Positions 39,322 through 52,739 are shown, counted from the stretch's first letter. The stretch: 64,000 nucleotides of DNA from Istiophorus platypterus (GCA_016859345.1 CM029112.1:12062089-12126088), one strand, 5' to 3'. Numbers and translations are program-made. Notes: a model not told the origin generated them from the letters alone.

Positions 39322-41855
39322 ATGGAGCTCTCGGCTGTCGGTGAGAGCGTCTTCGCAGCCGAGTCCATCATTAAACGGCGAATCAGACGGGTATTCGCTG
39401 CTTTTTTCCCCCCAACAGGCTGTGTCTCCACACCTATTACGCAACCATTTGTTTGTGCAGCGCCGACAGGCAACACTCTTGATAACCTGACTCTGTTACG
39501 GATCTGTTTTTTGCAGGGTCGTTGGGAATATCTCGTGAAATGGAAGGGCTGGTCTCAGAAGTGAGTATAATAGACGAGGCTGGGGAAGGACAGCGCTCCA
39601 TCCTGGCCGCTCGTACAACTGCACCCCAGACCCCGTCGTTACTGAGCTTGTGGATGTTTTTATCCGTTTCGTCTGCTCTGTGTACCGTAGCGCGGTCCGC
39701 CGTGTGTCCGGCGGCTTGCGTGCCGAGCTCGGGGGCCTGAAAATGTCTAAGCTCCAGCCCGGCTGGGATGCGATCAAGTCCGCACTTAGCGTTAGCAATG
39801 GCTGGGTTCACCATGCGTCACTGTCCGCTACGTAGTCTGTAATTGCAGCGTACGCAGCAAGATTGCTTTGATAAAAGTATGGCACCGCGCGCGTTTTGTG
39901 CGCGTTGACATGTGATCCGCTCAATGTATGGCGCCAAAGCCCTCTCGTCTTTGCCGTTGTGACACAGGTACAGCACTTGGGAGCCGGAGGAAAACATTCT
40001 GGATGCACGACTCTTCGCTGCCTTCGAGGAGAGGTGAGGGTTTGACAGCGCAGGGGTAGGCCTCTCTGCAGAAAACGAAATGGCACCGAGCTCTTAGCGC
40101 TGCAAAAAAAAAAAAAAAAAAAAAAAAAAAGCAAATACGACATTTACCCCTGAGTTTTTTCCCCCCTTCAAATCTCACTTTCCCGTAATGGAAGGGACGA
40201 CAGGTGTTTTGCTGTGCGAGGTGATTAATTTTCCAGCTAAAATAGGTGCAATGGTTTGGTGCACTTTTGATGTTACGAGCGAGTTGTCGGCTTTTATTCC
40301 GACACGCTTTTTCATTTTAATCTGACTCAGTTCGAATAAAAAACTGGGTCCTTCTCGACCCCGGTGACAGAACCTGGTCCCCACGAGGAAAATGGGTTAT
40401 CGCGAATTAATTATACACCAAATAAGAAATAACTAGTTAATGAGTTTTAATGGTTCTTCAATCGATTTTTCCCCGTCAGGGAGCGCGAAAGGGAGCTGTT
40501 CGGGCCGAAAAAGAGGGGACCCAAACCCGAGACTTTTCTCCTGAAGGTGAGCTAGTCTTTTGATGGTTTTCATTTCATCATCTCGCTTTTTCTGATAAAT
40601 GTCACGCACTGTGAGTCATATCTATGAGATGACAACTACGATCTTATCAAATTCGACAGTGTTTGAGGGTGGTTTAGATTCACTAAAGAAAAGCCAGCTG
40701 TGTGGCAGTTGTAACCCAAGAGAAATTCTTTAATTTACCACGTGGTTTTCATGAGGTAAAGTTAGGTACAGTAATTGTACATTTTAAGTAACCATAGCAC
40801 ATTATATCAGTTATTATGTATCCGACTTATTTACAATCTCATTGCCTTGCATTCTCTTAAAAACTAAACCTTTAGGACGAGGCCTTGAACGTCCATGGTA
40901 ACCGAACAGCTGTTCCTCTTAAACCTTTAAATTTCCTCAGAGGGCTTCAGATTTTCATCTCTGGGAAACCTCTTCTCATAAACCTTATTTACTCTGTCCT
41001 CAGGCCAAAGCCAAAGAAAAGACATATGAATTTAGAAGAGAGGCTCCCAGAGGGATCCAGGTTTCCTATCCCATTCCGGAGCCTGTCATAACACCAAGGG
41101 CCCGGGAGGGTTTACGCGCCGTGGTTCCCACAATCTTCCCACCAAGCGCGGTCAACCGAGGAGAAAGTGTCCACGTCCGACCACCGGATACCGAGAGGAG
41201 GCCCAGACCGGCTCCACCAGCGGCTCTGACTCTCCAAGAACCCGCCCGGTTCCCCAAAAAGAGAGGGCGCAAACCGAAGCTGCATTTGCATTATGGCAAA
41301 GATGATGGGAGCAGCTCGGCTGAGCCGGGCGCCAAGCGGAGCAGGTTCCTGGAGGAGCCGGCGTCACACGGTCTGTCCAAAACGACCCGGCGCCTGCACC
41401 ACCACGGAGAGACATCAGACCACAGCCTCATCCAGCTGACCAAGAGGTTTCAGGAGGAGACCACGATAACACCCAAATCCAGCAGCGAGCAGAGACACTT
41501 GGGGGGCTTGTCTTACACCTGCGCCTTTGGTCCAGATGGGCGCAAGAGTGATCAGAGGGGACACAGGACTTACTGTCTGAGCGGGATGTCCGTTGCTCAG
41601 CCGGGTAAGCTGAAGCACTCTGCAGAGCACCGGAGCCCCCAGGCGAAGGACTACTGTCTGCCCCGGGACCGACCTGCTGCCCTCCACACACAGCCAGAGT
41701 CCATCCACGATCCATCCGGGAGACCAGCCTCGTCCTGGACCCCGAGTCTCGCCAACCTGGACACTGTGACCGTGACAGACGTCACCATGAACTTCCTGAC
41801 GGTCACCATCCGAGAGAGCAGCACGGACAAAGGCTTTTTCAGAGAGAAAAGATGA
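39322..41855 (+). CDS. cbx8: Chromobox protein 8 (Polycomb Pc3), PRC1 subunit
   Basis: Coding exons are 39,322-39,390, 39,517-39,560, 39,968-40,033, 40,480-40,546 and 41,004-41,855. They join in frame to 365 residues (human CBX8 is 389). The first four exons have exactly the lengths of those of cbx4 (69, 44, 66, 67), showing tandem duplication. Known role: H3K27me3-reading subunit of canonical PRC1. Seen: chromodomain at about 8-61 with cage residues F11, W32, W35; AT-hook-like KKRGPKP at 70-76 and KKRGRKPK at 167-174; and a C-box at about 334-365 ending GFFREKR, the CBX8 hallmark (human GFFKEKR). The Glu-Arg-rich repeat of mammalian CBX8 is missing, which accounts for much of the shorter length. 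Chromodomain differences from human are R23 and W26. Orthology is secure, but a teleost a/b copy label cannot be assigned. Confidence 0.96.
40104..40131. repeat. Poly-A tract in cbx8 intron 3
   Basis: A run of about 27 A residues shortly after exon 3. Confidence 0.93.
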
Positions 41856-42011
41856 GTACGTACGTTGGACGCTTAGGTCAGAGGAGGCTAATATATATGC
41901 CGAAATAGTTTGTTTTAACGAGCTACTAACTAACAGGCCTACTGTAATACTATATTTTTTCTATGTAACTTTCAAAAGTGTACATATAAATATTTAATAC
42001 GCTGCTGAAAG

Positions 42012-42017
42012 AATAAA
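42012..42017 (+). terminator. Candidate poly(A) signal of cbx8
   Basis: AATAAA 157 bases after the stop codon, followed by AT-rich sequence. Confidence 0.5.
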
Positions 42018-44813
42018 AAGGACAGTTACTTTGCAACTTTAAGGGGTAATTTTTGTTGCGTTTAATATCAATGCTATCATCTTGTTAAGATTATACACGA
42101 TGGCTTTGTCTTTTTTTTTAATGTGTTACTATGAAACTGTGCGCCTATGTTACTAAAACAACCAAGTCAAACAAGTTACAAACTGACATTTTCTTAAGTT
42201 TAATTTCCTGTCTTGTCTTTCACCCTTCCAACCAAAAAAGCCACATGAAGGGGCCAAGGTGAGGTTCTGAATGTGTTGTTATAAGGCTTTTATTTTTGTT
42301 TTGTTTTTTCATTTTTCCATACGCATTATTAGAATGTTTGTAGGCAACGTGATCATTTCAAATAATCGAAATAATCAACGCCACGTAGTTAGGGATGTTT
42401 GATTATCCGAAAAATTTAACTTCAACGTCATCATACTCAGAATGCCTAAATAAATGTTGTGTACGTTTCTATTACTAAACTAAAATATGCTTATTTAGAC
42501 TGCAGATCTATATATTTTTGTAAAGGTTTTACTGTTGTTCTTTGTAGGGGTCAAGTTAAAAAAAAAACAAAACATGTCTGATAATTCCTGCTGAGAAAGT
42601 TTGTATGATTCGATCAAATCTGGGGAAAAGAACTGAAAACATGCGAGAGATAAAATGTGCTCATTTGGAAATTGATTAAAAAAAGATATTTTCCTGTTGC
42701 AGTTTTGTATAAGGAGCTTTTCTTGACACACTGAGGACTTCACTGCACACACCTCCCAACATCATTTCATTAGTATGACAAAAAAAAAAAGGTTTCTGTG
42801 ACTCCTCCTGTTCAGTTCAAACAACGAAGGCCTGGCCTCGAGCCTAAGTGATAATTTGCTTTTATACTTATTTGAATTTCCATCTTTTTAAAGTAGCAGC
42901 AGTAAAAAAGCTATGGGCCGTGTCTCACGAAAATGAAAACATGCCCCGGGGTTGTGTTTACTCAGTGGGGATATTATAACGAAATGAAACCCACAGCGTT
43001 TGTATTTCTTTTTATAATCACCACATCGTCTCCAGTATCACAACCGCCACTGCTGTTTACCGTACGCGCTCAAATTATACACAGAGGTACTCGAGTCAGG
43101 CCTCGAAGCAGACAGCGAGTCGTGGCGGCGTGGGCTTATTTTGACACTTTTAATTTACTCAAACACGGACACGTGCAAATGATTGCAATAATATTACGAA
43201 ACGACAACAGCGAGCCATTTGACTGCCATATGGACGTGAACCCTGGGAGCCACAGAAAGCGTTTCCCACACTGTGACCAAGATTGGAGGGGGGGACTGGA
43301 GTCTATGATCTGAAAAAAAATATGTTTCCGACTTTTAATACCTTAAATGTGTGATTGGTAAATTATTTAAGAGCAGGTAGAGGTCGGGACCCCCCACCCC
43401 CCCAATCAATGACGACGTCTTCTGTAGGGCCACAATTTGCGTCACCTTGGGTCCATAAGGCCCTACAGTGTATGAGGGATCCAGGCTGCGCGGTGCCAAT
43501 AAGAGGTCACCTCTGCCAGGCACAAAGCCTCCATTCATATGACTTTGCTTTGTGTCTCCGGGACACATGACCCAATGTGACCATCCGGTACCCCTGTAAA
43601 AGAACTCCGTCTCGTTTCCGGCTCAGTAATGGTCGTTCTAAACGTGAGGCGCCGGACACCACCGCAATATTACAGCTGTGTACAGGTTACTGTCTAACTT
43701 TGGTACTGTCCCTAAATGGAAAAATAAAGTTGAAGCATCGTTTTCTAGAGATGAACTTCGGAGCAAAATCATTAAAAAAAAAAAAACAAAACGAAAAAGA
43801 CACCTTCACCTTCTATGATACTGTCAGTCGCTTCTAGACTGTTTGCGAATATTTTTCCAATTTGTGGTGACATAAATGATTATATTCAACATTACGTCCA
43901 TGGTTAAAGATTCAGTGACTTGAGCAACATCGGTTTTCCCTGCAAGCTCAGACAACATCTGGCCGATTTCTCCATATGAGTGCAATTTACTCAACGCCGT
44001 ACCCATCAAACAGCCCCAGCCCTTTGATCTGATGCTGCCTCGGGGCCCATCTATACAGGCTATAACCAAACCCGGGCAGAAGCCTCAGCCACCAGACCCT
44101 CAGAGTCGAGGCCTGTTCGGTTACGGTCCACAGACTTTACCTCCACAAGATGTCGCCACCAGCGAGACCTTGAAACGGTGCCAATTTTTTTTTTTATTTT
44201 TTTTTTATTATCACTATTGGTTTAATTTGGCACAAATTCCCTGCAGGTTAAAACGAACTAGAAGCACTCATCCTCGGTGGAGCAATCTTCGATGAAGGCT
44301 GGTAACGCGTTCCAGCTGGAAATCGTTTACGACATTTGCGGCTGTTGAGACACAGTTTCCTCTCGCTGTCAGTTTCTTCGGGCTCGAAAAGCTTTCAGCA
44401 GACTTCATTTTACCTTCCAGATGTGAGGGCACCGTGCGTTGCTCAATCCCGCCACTAGATGAAGCTCAAGCACAGAAACGGAGACGCCAATATACTTTTA
44501 AAAAACTCTACTTTTCCTCGTTTCTTCGTTTTCTTTTAGTTGCCCTTTTCCAAAAAATAATCTCACCAAGATTAGGCTGCTCGGATAAACCAGAACTATA
44601 AAAATTAACATTTTAATTTGTCTTACTTGTATTCAATTTTTGCAGTTCACACGTAGAGGCAAACAACCCAAAATCCAAGAGAATTAATTTGAAATTGATG
44701 TAAACTAAGAAACCGCTAAGACTTTTAACGTGGATGAATTATTGTGCAAAGTGTGTCACTGGTGTTAACAGATGGCTGAAGGCTTTCAAACTCACTGTCT
44801 CATTAGAGAGGAA

Positions 44814-44859
<46 letters not shown>

Positions 44860-44860
44860 G
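44814..44860. repeat. (TG)n(AG)n compound microsatellite
   Basis: A TG run passes directly into an AG run, about 190 bases before the metrnl start codon, so it may lie in the promoter. Confidence 0.95.
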
Positions 44861-45048
44861 GGAGAGCGAGAGAGAGTGAGCAGCAGTGAAACTGAACCAC
44901 AGTAGGTGCAGTCGAGCGCCTGCACCCTCTACATCTAAATCTCACAGACAAACTTTTTGTTTTTATTTGTTTGCTTTTGTTTTTGTTTTTGTTTCAGCCA
45001 TGCGCCACTGTCCACTTCTTCCTCGATTTTTATCTTTGCGCGGGTGAG

Positions 45049-48000
45049 ATGTTGCCAAATGTGATCGTTTTTGTTTTTCTTCTGGCACTTCAGTTGCGGC
45101 AATGTTCAGCTGATCTGTGCAACTGGACTGGAAGGTGAGGAACTTCTCTCGTTATTGCAAGACATTTTCATGCATGAAGCAGAGAAGGAAAAGGGAAAAA
45201 TAAACAACGTTTTGAAGGGCAAATTGGCCATTTGAAAGGTACATCGTTACTGTCTAATAAGGTGGCATTTAGAAAGTGTTTAAATTGTGACTGGTGACTT
45301 AACCAACGTTAATACTTTATGTTTTAGTAAAAAGTCGTTATCAAGAATTTAAAAAAATGGGTCGCTATAGGTTGTAAAAACTCCCTTTGACTGAATCATT
45401 TATTAACAATATATTAACACAAGGCTTAAAGGATTAAAACCCTTTATCAATGACTTTATAACATTTGTAACCGCGGGTCTGCTGGTTCATTAGAAAGTAA
45501 AAAAATACAAGAGCTTTTATTAACATTTAAAATGTATAATTAGCTGATAGAAAGACAAGCATCAAACGATTTGATTTTTTAAAAAGATTTTTTAAAGCAT
45601 TGGTAAATTATTGATAATCATTGATGAAACCACTAGTAACAGTATCATCCCTGCCACATGTAGCAGCATTTAAAATCACTCGTTTCCCCCGCGGAATCCA
45701 GCGGTTTTGCAGCTGGCGTGGACTCCAGGATTGTACTCCAGGTGCGGCTGCGCTGCACAGAGGGCTCGGTGAGGTGGGTCTACCCGGGCCAGGCTCTCAG
45801 GGTGGTTCTAGAGCCCAACCTGTCCTCCAGCCCGAGCACCACCGTCTGCATCAAACCGTCGCCCTCTTTCCGGGGGGCCAGCGTGTTCATCGAGCGGGCG
45901 GGAGAGCTGGAGCTGCTGGTGACGGACGGCGAGCGGCCGCAGCAGGTGTTCTGTTTCCGGGCGGACGGACCGCACAGGCCCGCCATCTACCTCCAAGCCA
46001 GCCCGCAGAGTGATGGACACTGGAGCAGACGCACGATGGGCTTCAGATACGAGCTGCTGGGAAACAGGAGCGCTGCGCCCAACCTGGATCACAGCGGGCT
46101 GCAGAGTGAGTGCAAGCCTGTCTGATTTCGCTTGATGAAGATAAAACGTGATAAAAACGCCCGTTTTAAAGGGTTTGGTATAACTTGTAACTAATGACTT
46201 TGTTAATGTTTAATTACTTTTTTTTTATTCAAGATTAGTAGCTCGATTATGAGCAGTACTCGGTTCATTTGCATGAATAAAAGTAGCAATTCTAAATCTG
46301 AACAGAAGCTACGACTGTCAGATAAATGCAGTGGAGCAGAAGTGTAAAGTCACATAACATTGAAATACTTGAGCACAAGTAAACTTCATTAATTAACAGT
46401 ACTTGAGCAGATGCACTCAGTTCCTTTCGATCTATAAGCCATACATAGGACCAGTCTTTGGGTTGCCAGGTTGTGAAAAAAAATCCCCTTGACTGATGGG
46501 ACATTATCAGCCTTTTAGGTTCTTGAAAAAAGGCTTGGGATGCTCTGGACAAAAATCCATTTAGTAACAAATTATTAAGCATTTATTACACAAAACTCAA
46601 TTTAAATAACTGAATTATTACCAAATAGAATAGACAAACATCAGCAAAAGGGATTTTCACAGTCTGGTAAACCCAAATTTGCTCTAAATGATGGCTTACA
46701 GTTGATCTATAAAACAGTAGAAAACAATAAATGAACTATTGTCAAAGCCCTTAGTTACAACTTTGTAAGGTTGTATAAAGTTACCCTTTATAGACAGGTT
46801 GAATCATAAGCTACGGGCCATTTGTGGGTGGTTCAAATTACTGATGAGTGGAGTTTGGGGATACTGAAAAATCCTAATACCTAGTTCAGAAAAAATACTG
46901 GTTACTTAATTACAGACAGCGTTTTTTCAGACTGGAGCGTGCAGCTGTTGGTCAGTCTTTTTTTTTTTGTCTGGCTGTCTGGTTTCCATCCAGGGACAAA
47001 GCAGAGGGGACAGAGCAGACCATGGGGCTGCTTGAGGGCACCGGGCCATGGGGCCTGAATTGAGGCTGCAAATACTTTGCAGATTCCAGAAATGCCTCAT
47101 CATTGTGTATGTGTGTTTATTAGCATATATCAATGTGTGAGGGCCTGTCCCAACGTGGTGATGTCATTCTATGTCCATTACAGACAGTTGCTGGTTTAGC
47201 TTTTCTGTATTGCCTTTCTGGCAGAGGGTTCGACTCCTGCAGTCTCATGCATTGGCACAGGGGTCAGTCAATTAGATACAATAGGAGTCAAACACAGGGC
47301 CAAGACTCGTGCTGGGGGGGTTTTGATCTGCAGGCGCTGTGGTGGCCAGAGCAATTAAAGGAGCAGCATTCCTTCTTTCCTAACCTTGGTTTCTTCGCTC
47401 TGTGATGTGAGGAGGGAGATGAATGCAGCTGGTATGTGTGTGAGAGTTTGAGTCAGAGAGGAGAAATGAAACCCATCTATTAATCAGTGTCAGTCATGGA
47501 GCTTTTGGTCATGCTCAGTAGATCACGAGCGGAAGAGAAAAGTGGGAAAATTGAGAACATTATGCCTGAAAAAATTATTTACTACCAGTATCAATATTTC
47601 TAAAAGTCACCAAGCTATATCTCCAAAATATCTGACTTCTTAATTTTCTGTTCTGATTTTCTCTGCCTGCAGCTTCTTGTCGACCTTGCAATGATACAGA
47701 ACTCCTGATGGCCATCTGCAACAGTGATTTTGGTGGGTACATATATAACATTAGTCTGCAAACCCAACATCTCTCACTTACTTTACTGTAAAACCCTCTG
47801 ACAGAGCACCATTAAAATCTTATCAAGACACTTTCAAGACCTATCAAGACCTTTCCTGCCCTCTCTATAACATTCATGTTCTTTACAAGCATAATATAAG
47901 GTGGTAGCCAAACTGTAAATCTCAAGGAAAAAATGAATGAGATTTGGCCTGGCAGATAAATGGAGGGTGTAAATGTCGAAGTAAGTCCTCTAAGTCCTAA

Positions 48001-49304
48001 ACATAAAAGTTTCCAAATGTGTTACACTCGAAGGGCATAAATTTATAGTAAGTTGCTGTTAAGTATACTTAGTACATTCATTTGATGCACATTGTATTAA
48101 ATAAATTTACTAAGTTTTGATCAAAGCTGCATTAAATTGAAAAAAATGCAACTTTATATTTCTACTTCTCTACATTAATTTAGGTAGTTTCTATTTATTT
48201 CACAGCAACACTTATCAGGTCCTCTTCAGATTTCATATACAAAACAAACAAACAAAAACCCCCACTTTATAAAACATAATTAGGTGTCATAAGTTAAATT
48301 ATATCAGTACAATATAAAGTAGATATAATTAGCTTCAAACAGATAAGCCAATGCAACACTAAAATGTTAATTACTTATTTTTGCATCACTAATGATAATC
48401 CAATTGTCACATTATATACATATTATATAATGCACTAACTGCAGCCATTTTTAGTACTTTTATATGTTTAAGTTCCAATGATATGTTTTTACTATTACTT
48501 GAGATTATGAATGCAGAACCTTTAGTTGTAATGGGGGATTTGTAAATTTTATTATTGCTACTTTTACATATGTTAAGGATCTGAATACTTTATCTGCCAC
48601 TGATTAATCTTCCCTGTATTAAGGTTCAAAAGTATTCATAAGGTCTGATTTATGCCCTAAAAAAAAAGCCAGTCAGCAGAGGTCAAACAGCTGCAGAATG
48701 GGTGGGACCTGTCCTAGAGAAGAACCAATAGAGTTTGATTTCCATGCTGTTGTCTCACAAAACCACCATGTTCATTTTAAGAAAAGGGAAAGCACATAAG
48801 CAGCAAAAGTGCACAAGGCCAAAGACAAAAAATAAAAGACAGAGAGAAAGAATGGACATAGGAAACTAATGAGATCTGAAGATAGAAGGATTTCTATAGA
48901 TATTTCCCCGATTTTTTAATTTGATTTTCTTCATGTATTAAATCTATAAACATGGTAACAGAAATTCTGCTTTTTCTTTTCCAGTGGTCCGAGGTTACAT
49001 CAAGAATGTCTCCCACAACTCAGAAAGTCAGACTTCATCGGTGGAGGTGTCAGCGGTGAGGGTGTACTGGCAGCGCAGTGGAGTGTTTGAGCGCCAAGCA
49101 GCTCCGGGGTCATCTTGGCGTGGACACATCCATGCTCTCCTACAGTGCCACGTTAGGCCCGGGGACGGAGAGTTTCTTTTCACAGGGTCCGAACACTTCG
49201 GGGAAGCTTGGTTAGGGTGTGCCCCGCGATACAAAGACTTCCTGTCTGTCTACCAGACTGCCCGGGCGGCACGCCGGAATTCCTGTGACTTCCCTTCAGA
49301 CTGA
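45049..49304 (+). CDS. metrnl: Meteorin-like secreted protein (subfatin)
   Basis: Coding exons are 45,049-45,134, 45,702-46,105, 47,673-47,732 and 48,985-49,304, giving 289 residues (human METRNL 311, METRN 293). The exon 2 acceptor was chosen at 45,701 because a nearer CAG at 45,712 breaks the frame, while this one gives the family GSG motif after CNWT. Residues 1-21 form a signal peptide ending CSA. The mature part has ten cysteines, including SCRPC, as expected for meteorins. The segments GEFLFTG, HFGEA and LGCAP in exon 4 are strongly conserved. Known role: secreted neurotrophic/metabolic cytokine. It is called meteorin-like rather than meteorin from the GEFLFTG region and from linkage to cbx genes, as on human 17q25. 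metrn remains the alternative. Confidence 0.9.
46278..46428 (+). mobile_element. Fragment of a teleost interspersed repeat in metrnl intron 2
   Basis: The order of short phrases such as CTGTCAGATAAATGCAGTGG and AGTACTTGAGCAGATGCACT resembles one end of a high-copy non-autonomous repeat that I recall from percomorph fish genomes. The match is from memory and I give no family name. It is truncated and diverged. Confidence 0.5.
48147..48603 (-). mobile_element. Diverged copy of the same interspersed repeat in metrnl intron 3
   Basis: The stretch resembles a longer portion of the same remembered percomorph repeat, in the opposite orientation to the intron 2 fragment. Its right end (AAGGATCTGAATACTTTATC then TGCCACTG) matches the family terminus. 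It carries no open frame, so it is probably non-autonomous. Confidence 0.55.
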
Positions 49305-52300
49305 GGAAATGTGTTGTTTTAGCACCACTGAGCCCAACAGTCTTTATCCGCAGGCATTCTCACCCCTGTACTGCCACTGTGGGATCCCTGTAATGTTTAA
49401 ATGCACCATCAAGGTGGCATCCAGTTTGACCAGCAGGGATAAAGCTACTAAATTTCTGGTGAAAAACACATTTAGAGGAGCAGAACAGGGGCAAACAGCA
49501 GGGGCCTCCTGCACTGAGGCTCAGAGAGGGCCAGCCTTTGTCTCTCTCCCATCACTGGCCTTGGTCCTGGGAGACTAAGAAGGGGTTGGGTTGCCGCTCT
49601 CTCTTTGTGCTTCTCCCCACTTTGACTGTTGTTCACTTTGCTGGCTCTGTGTGACAGTTGCCCTCTGAACTGAAGTGGGAGGGAAGACTGAAAGACGGCC
49701 ATTTATAATCACCAGTTTGTCTTAGTGAATAGGCTTGAACATCTATGACTGTGGAATTATTTTTTATCCAGGTTCATTGGTGCTGAAATTTCAATTTTTA
49801 TTTGTTTTGTCTATTTATACTGTATGTGCTTTAAAATATACATGAAAAATAAATCCTCTCAAGATTCCACTCGACTACTTATTTTTATTCAAAAGATGTT
49901 TTGCTTCACTGTCCAGTTCTGGTCAGAATTATATTTTTCTTTGTTTTAAGAATGATTTATTCCTATGTCAGTTCAGCTTTCATGGTGCAGCCAATTTTTC
50001 TAAGCTTGTATTTGATCAGAGACCACATGAAATCCTTTAAGTATTGAGACGAGCCAAAGAAACCTTTGGTTGAAGTTTATATTTGCCTGGATTCAATGAA
50101 TCAGATAGGTCTGCCAGTATTTCATATTTATCATTGAGATCAAATGGCTTAACTCTGCAAAGCATCTTTTAAATGTGCAAGGTGTGTTTTTCAAAGGAGT
50201 TGTAAATCCTATTGAATGCTGACTTACTTGATTGTCTTGGTTGAGGCAGCCAAAGATCTTACCCAGAGGTTGTTTTAATATACAATAAACTGATGGCTTT
50301 TCAAAAAGATGAGGACATTTTTGAACTTTACTCTCAGATACAAGAATCAAATTACCAATATATTTTTTGGCAACAAAAAAAAATCTAAACTTGAATTTTT
50401 CAAACATTTTTATTTGCATTTTCCTTTATCTAGTTAATTCATTTAACTGATTAATTGTTTAGAAGTAAACTGAGCTCATGAACAGTTCATAAAAATCTAA
50501 ATTTCATGAGATCCTCTAACTTGCAAGAATGCACCAGCCCCTTCAGTCCCTGCACCCTGTCTAATTGGTGGCTTGGTAAATGCTTAAATGAACTTATGCC
50601 CCCTTTTCCCATAACATGGTGTACGGTCTCTAGTCTTTTAATGAGAATGGGATTGAGAGTTTAAGTTTTCCACAACTTTATTTGGTCCTTTTCCCTCTGC
50701 ATCCATTCTTTATCCTTAAAGTCGGGTTCTTATGGTAATAGGATAACCCTACCATAAAATGAAATACAAAATCTCATTAGATGGCCAGAGCTCTGAGGGG
50801 ACTAAATCGGACTTTTCTTTGCAGTTGTGTGGCCCCTGCATCACAGCGCAGGAAGATGAATGGACAGATGTGAGGCCCCAAAGCCTGGGGTTCCTCCCCC
50901 TCAGCCCCTCCTAGAAGAGGGGAACAATTAATTGACTTTTAAAGCGCCTGCTTTCCTAGACTATTCCACACTTCTCCTTGGCTGAGCAGGGCTCACAAAT
51001 TGGTGTGTTGAACTTTTTATGAGGACTAAATAGCTGCCAATGAAAGTGTAAAAGACTGTGCGGTGAATGCAGCCCACACAATGGCCCTGCAGTGACAAGG
51101 CCTCTGGAGGACATAATGACCATTGTCACGGCTGCTGTCATCTAGAAACCATCAGGGCTCATGAATGCAAGGAGCCAGAGGAGGGGTGAGCCCAAACTCA
51201 ATCCACATTTTCTCCTCTTGTGTAATTCTGCTCCATATTCCTACCATAGCTCATATCCTTCAATATCTCTTCTCTTCATATGCATGTTGCCTGAAATTTG
51301 ATAAGCTGTATACACTATAGAGGTATCCTCAGCCTGCAAAAACATAATTCAGGACTTTTTGTTTTGTCGTTTCTGGGGCAAAGAATGCCTTTATTAAAAA
51401 AAAAAAAAGGGCAGATTAGACAAATAATACTTGTGGCCCTCAGTGTTTTTTTTACATCAATTTTAATATAGACTACTGATACAAAAAAATCTTATTTGGC
51501 GAATGCTGCCTGAAAATCAAGCCATCCTCCAACGTTTTTAGTCCTTCAGAAAACTGAGCTTCAAGTCTCCTCCCTCAGTATTGTCCCAGGGGGCCACCAT
51601 GTCCAATTTCCAAGCAAAATATAGCCTCTCTGCAGGCTTTTGAGACCACACAATTCTCGTCTCTGGGAATTCCAGCAGGCTCTCATGGGGAAGGAGCCCA
51701 GGCGGGCTTGGACGGGAGCTGCTGCATGGTGTAGCGGCAGGAGTCCGCCCAGGCTTGGGGGTAATTAGTTTATCCCACCGCCTGGTCTGCTTTCCCATGT
51801 GGGCCACTGCTGTGGTGAGGCCCAGGGGTACAATATGGAAACAGCATGATACCCTCCAGTGCCGAACAGGCATTCACATCTCTGGCTATAGAGACTGGGG
51901 ACGGGGTACCAGGAACACAAAGCTGGAGAAGAGATGGCTTTGAAAAGGTTGCCATTTGGTCTCCTTATAACGGTGAGCAGCGTTTGTGGTTGAAAATGTG
52001 AAGTAACTGAATTATGGCTTGAGCTTTTTTTTTTTTTTTTTTTTTACAAATGGTCTCCTCAATTCAAGAAGTAACGAGTTAGACAATTTTCTCCTCAAAA
52101 GTTCTACATATAATTGTGGTCAGTGAAGCACCTGCCATGCACCTGGTTGAAGAGGAGATTTTTGTAATGTCCTTGTGCTCTTAAATAAAACACAGAGTCC
52201 GGCAATGATGATGACACACCCAGACTTTTTATCTCTGCACTAGAAAGTTATGTATGTTCTCATATCGTTTTTTGTGTAGGAGTTTTGAAAAGGCTAAATT

Positions 52301-52608
52301 GTGCATTGTGTAGGTGTAGGTCGAAATTGTATCATGACAACCCGATATAGTACGTGCAAAATACAGCTTAACACACAACGTTTACTGATAATCTATAACT
52401 CTGTTTAACTCTAACTATCATAATTAGGCAGGGCCAGTTTTATGTCAAATGAACTTGTCAGAGAAATATAACATTACATTCTATACAAGCACACAAGCTT
52501 TGTGTCATAATCATTACAACCCAATACTTGTTCTTAGGCTACCCAGCAGCCAAAAGACAAACTTGTGTAGGTATGAAGTACCTTTCAATATGTTAAAAAT
52601 AGTCAAAG
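49305..52608. other. metrnl 3' UTR and metrnl-aqp8 intergenic region
   Basis: After the probable metrnl 3' UTR (to about 49,870) there is unique DNA with no recognised gene. A 111-codon minus-strand frame at 51,538-51,873 has no known similarity. A poly-T tract lies at 52,025-52,045. The two genes converge tail to tail here. Confidence 0.5.
49848..49853 (+). terminator. Candidate poly(A) signal of metrnl
   Basis: AATAAA about 540 bases after the stop codon in an AT-rich context. Confidence 0.5.
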
Positions 52609-52614
52609 TTTATT
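52609..52614 (-). terminator. Candidate poly(A) signal of aqp8
   Basis: TTTATT on the + strand (AATAAA on the minus strand) about 125 bases after the aqp8 stop codon. Confidence 0.45.
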
Positions 52615-52739
52615 ATGCAGCAATAAAAGTATTATCACACAAGAACACTTCAGAGGAGCAAAAGAAGGAGGTTATATCATAACTGTAGAAATAAAGCAAT
52701 CTCGTGAGAGCTCTAACATAAGCTGGTGTATACATAATC

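Larger units (their letters stand above)
41856..45048. other. cbx8 3' UTR and cbx8-metrnl intergenic region
   Basis: The cbx8 3' UTR probably ends soon after the AATAAA at 42,012. The remainder is unique DNA without a recognisable gene. I searched both strands of the supplied frames for cbx2 chromodomain or C-box peptides, because the mammalian neighbour of CBX8 is CBX2, and saw none. Confidence 0.5.

Noticed and set aside
45711..45712. Alternative metrnl exon 2 acceptor at the CAG before CTGGCGTGG
   Set aside because: Joining exon 1 here puts the rest of exon 2 out of frame. The acceptor at 45,701 restores the frame and the family GSG motif.
47180..47245. tRNA-like internal promoter: GGTTCGACTCC with a TGGTTTAGC upstream
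   Set aside because: The B-box-like element is good, but the A-box is poor and no cloverleaf with paired acceptor stem can be drawn. Probably chance or an old SINE trace.
51538..51873. 111-codon minus-strand frame between metrnl and aqp8
   Set aside because: No domain, no splice sites and no promoter context. Isolated frame of chance length.
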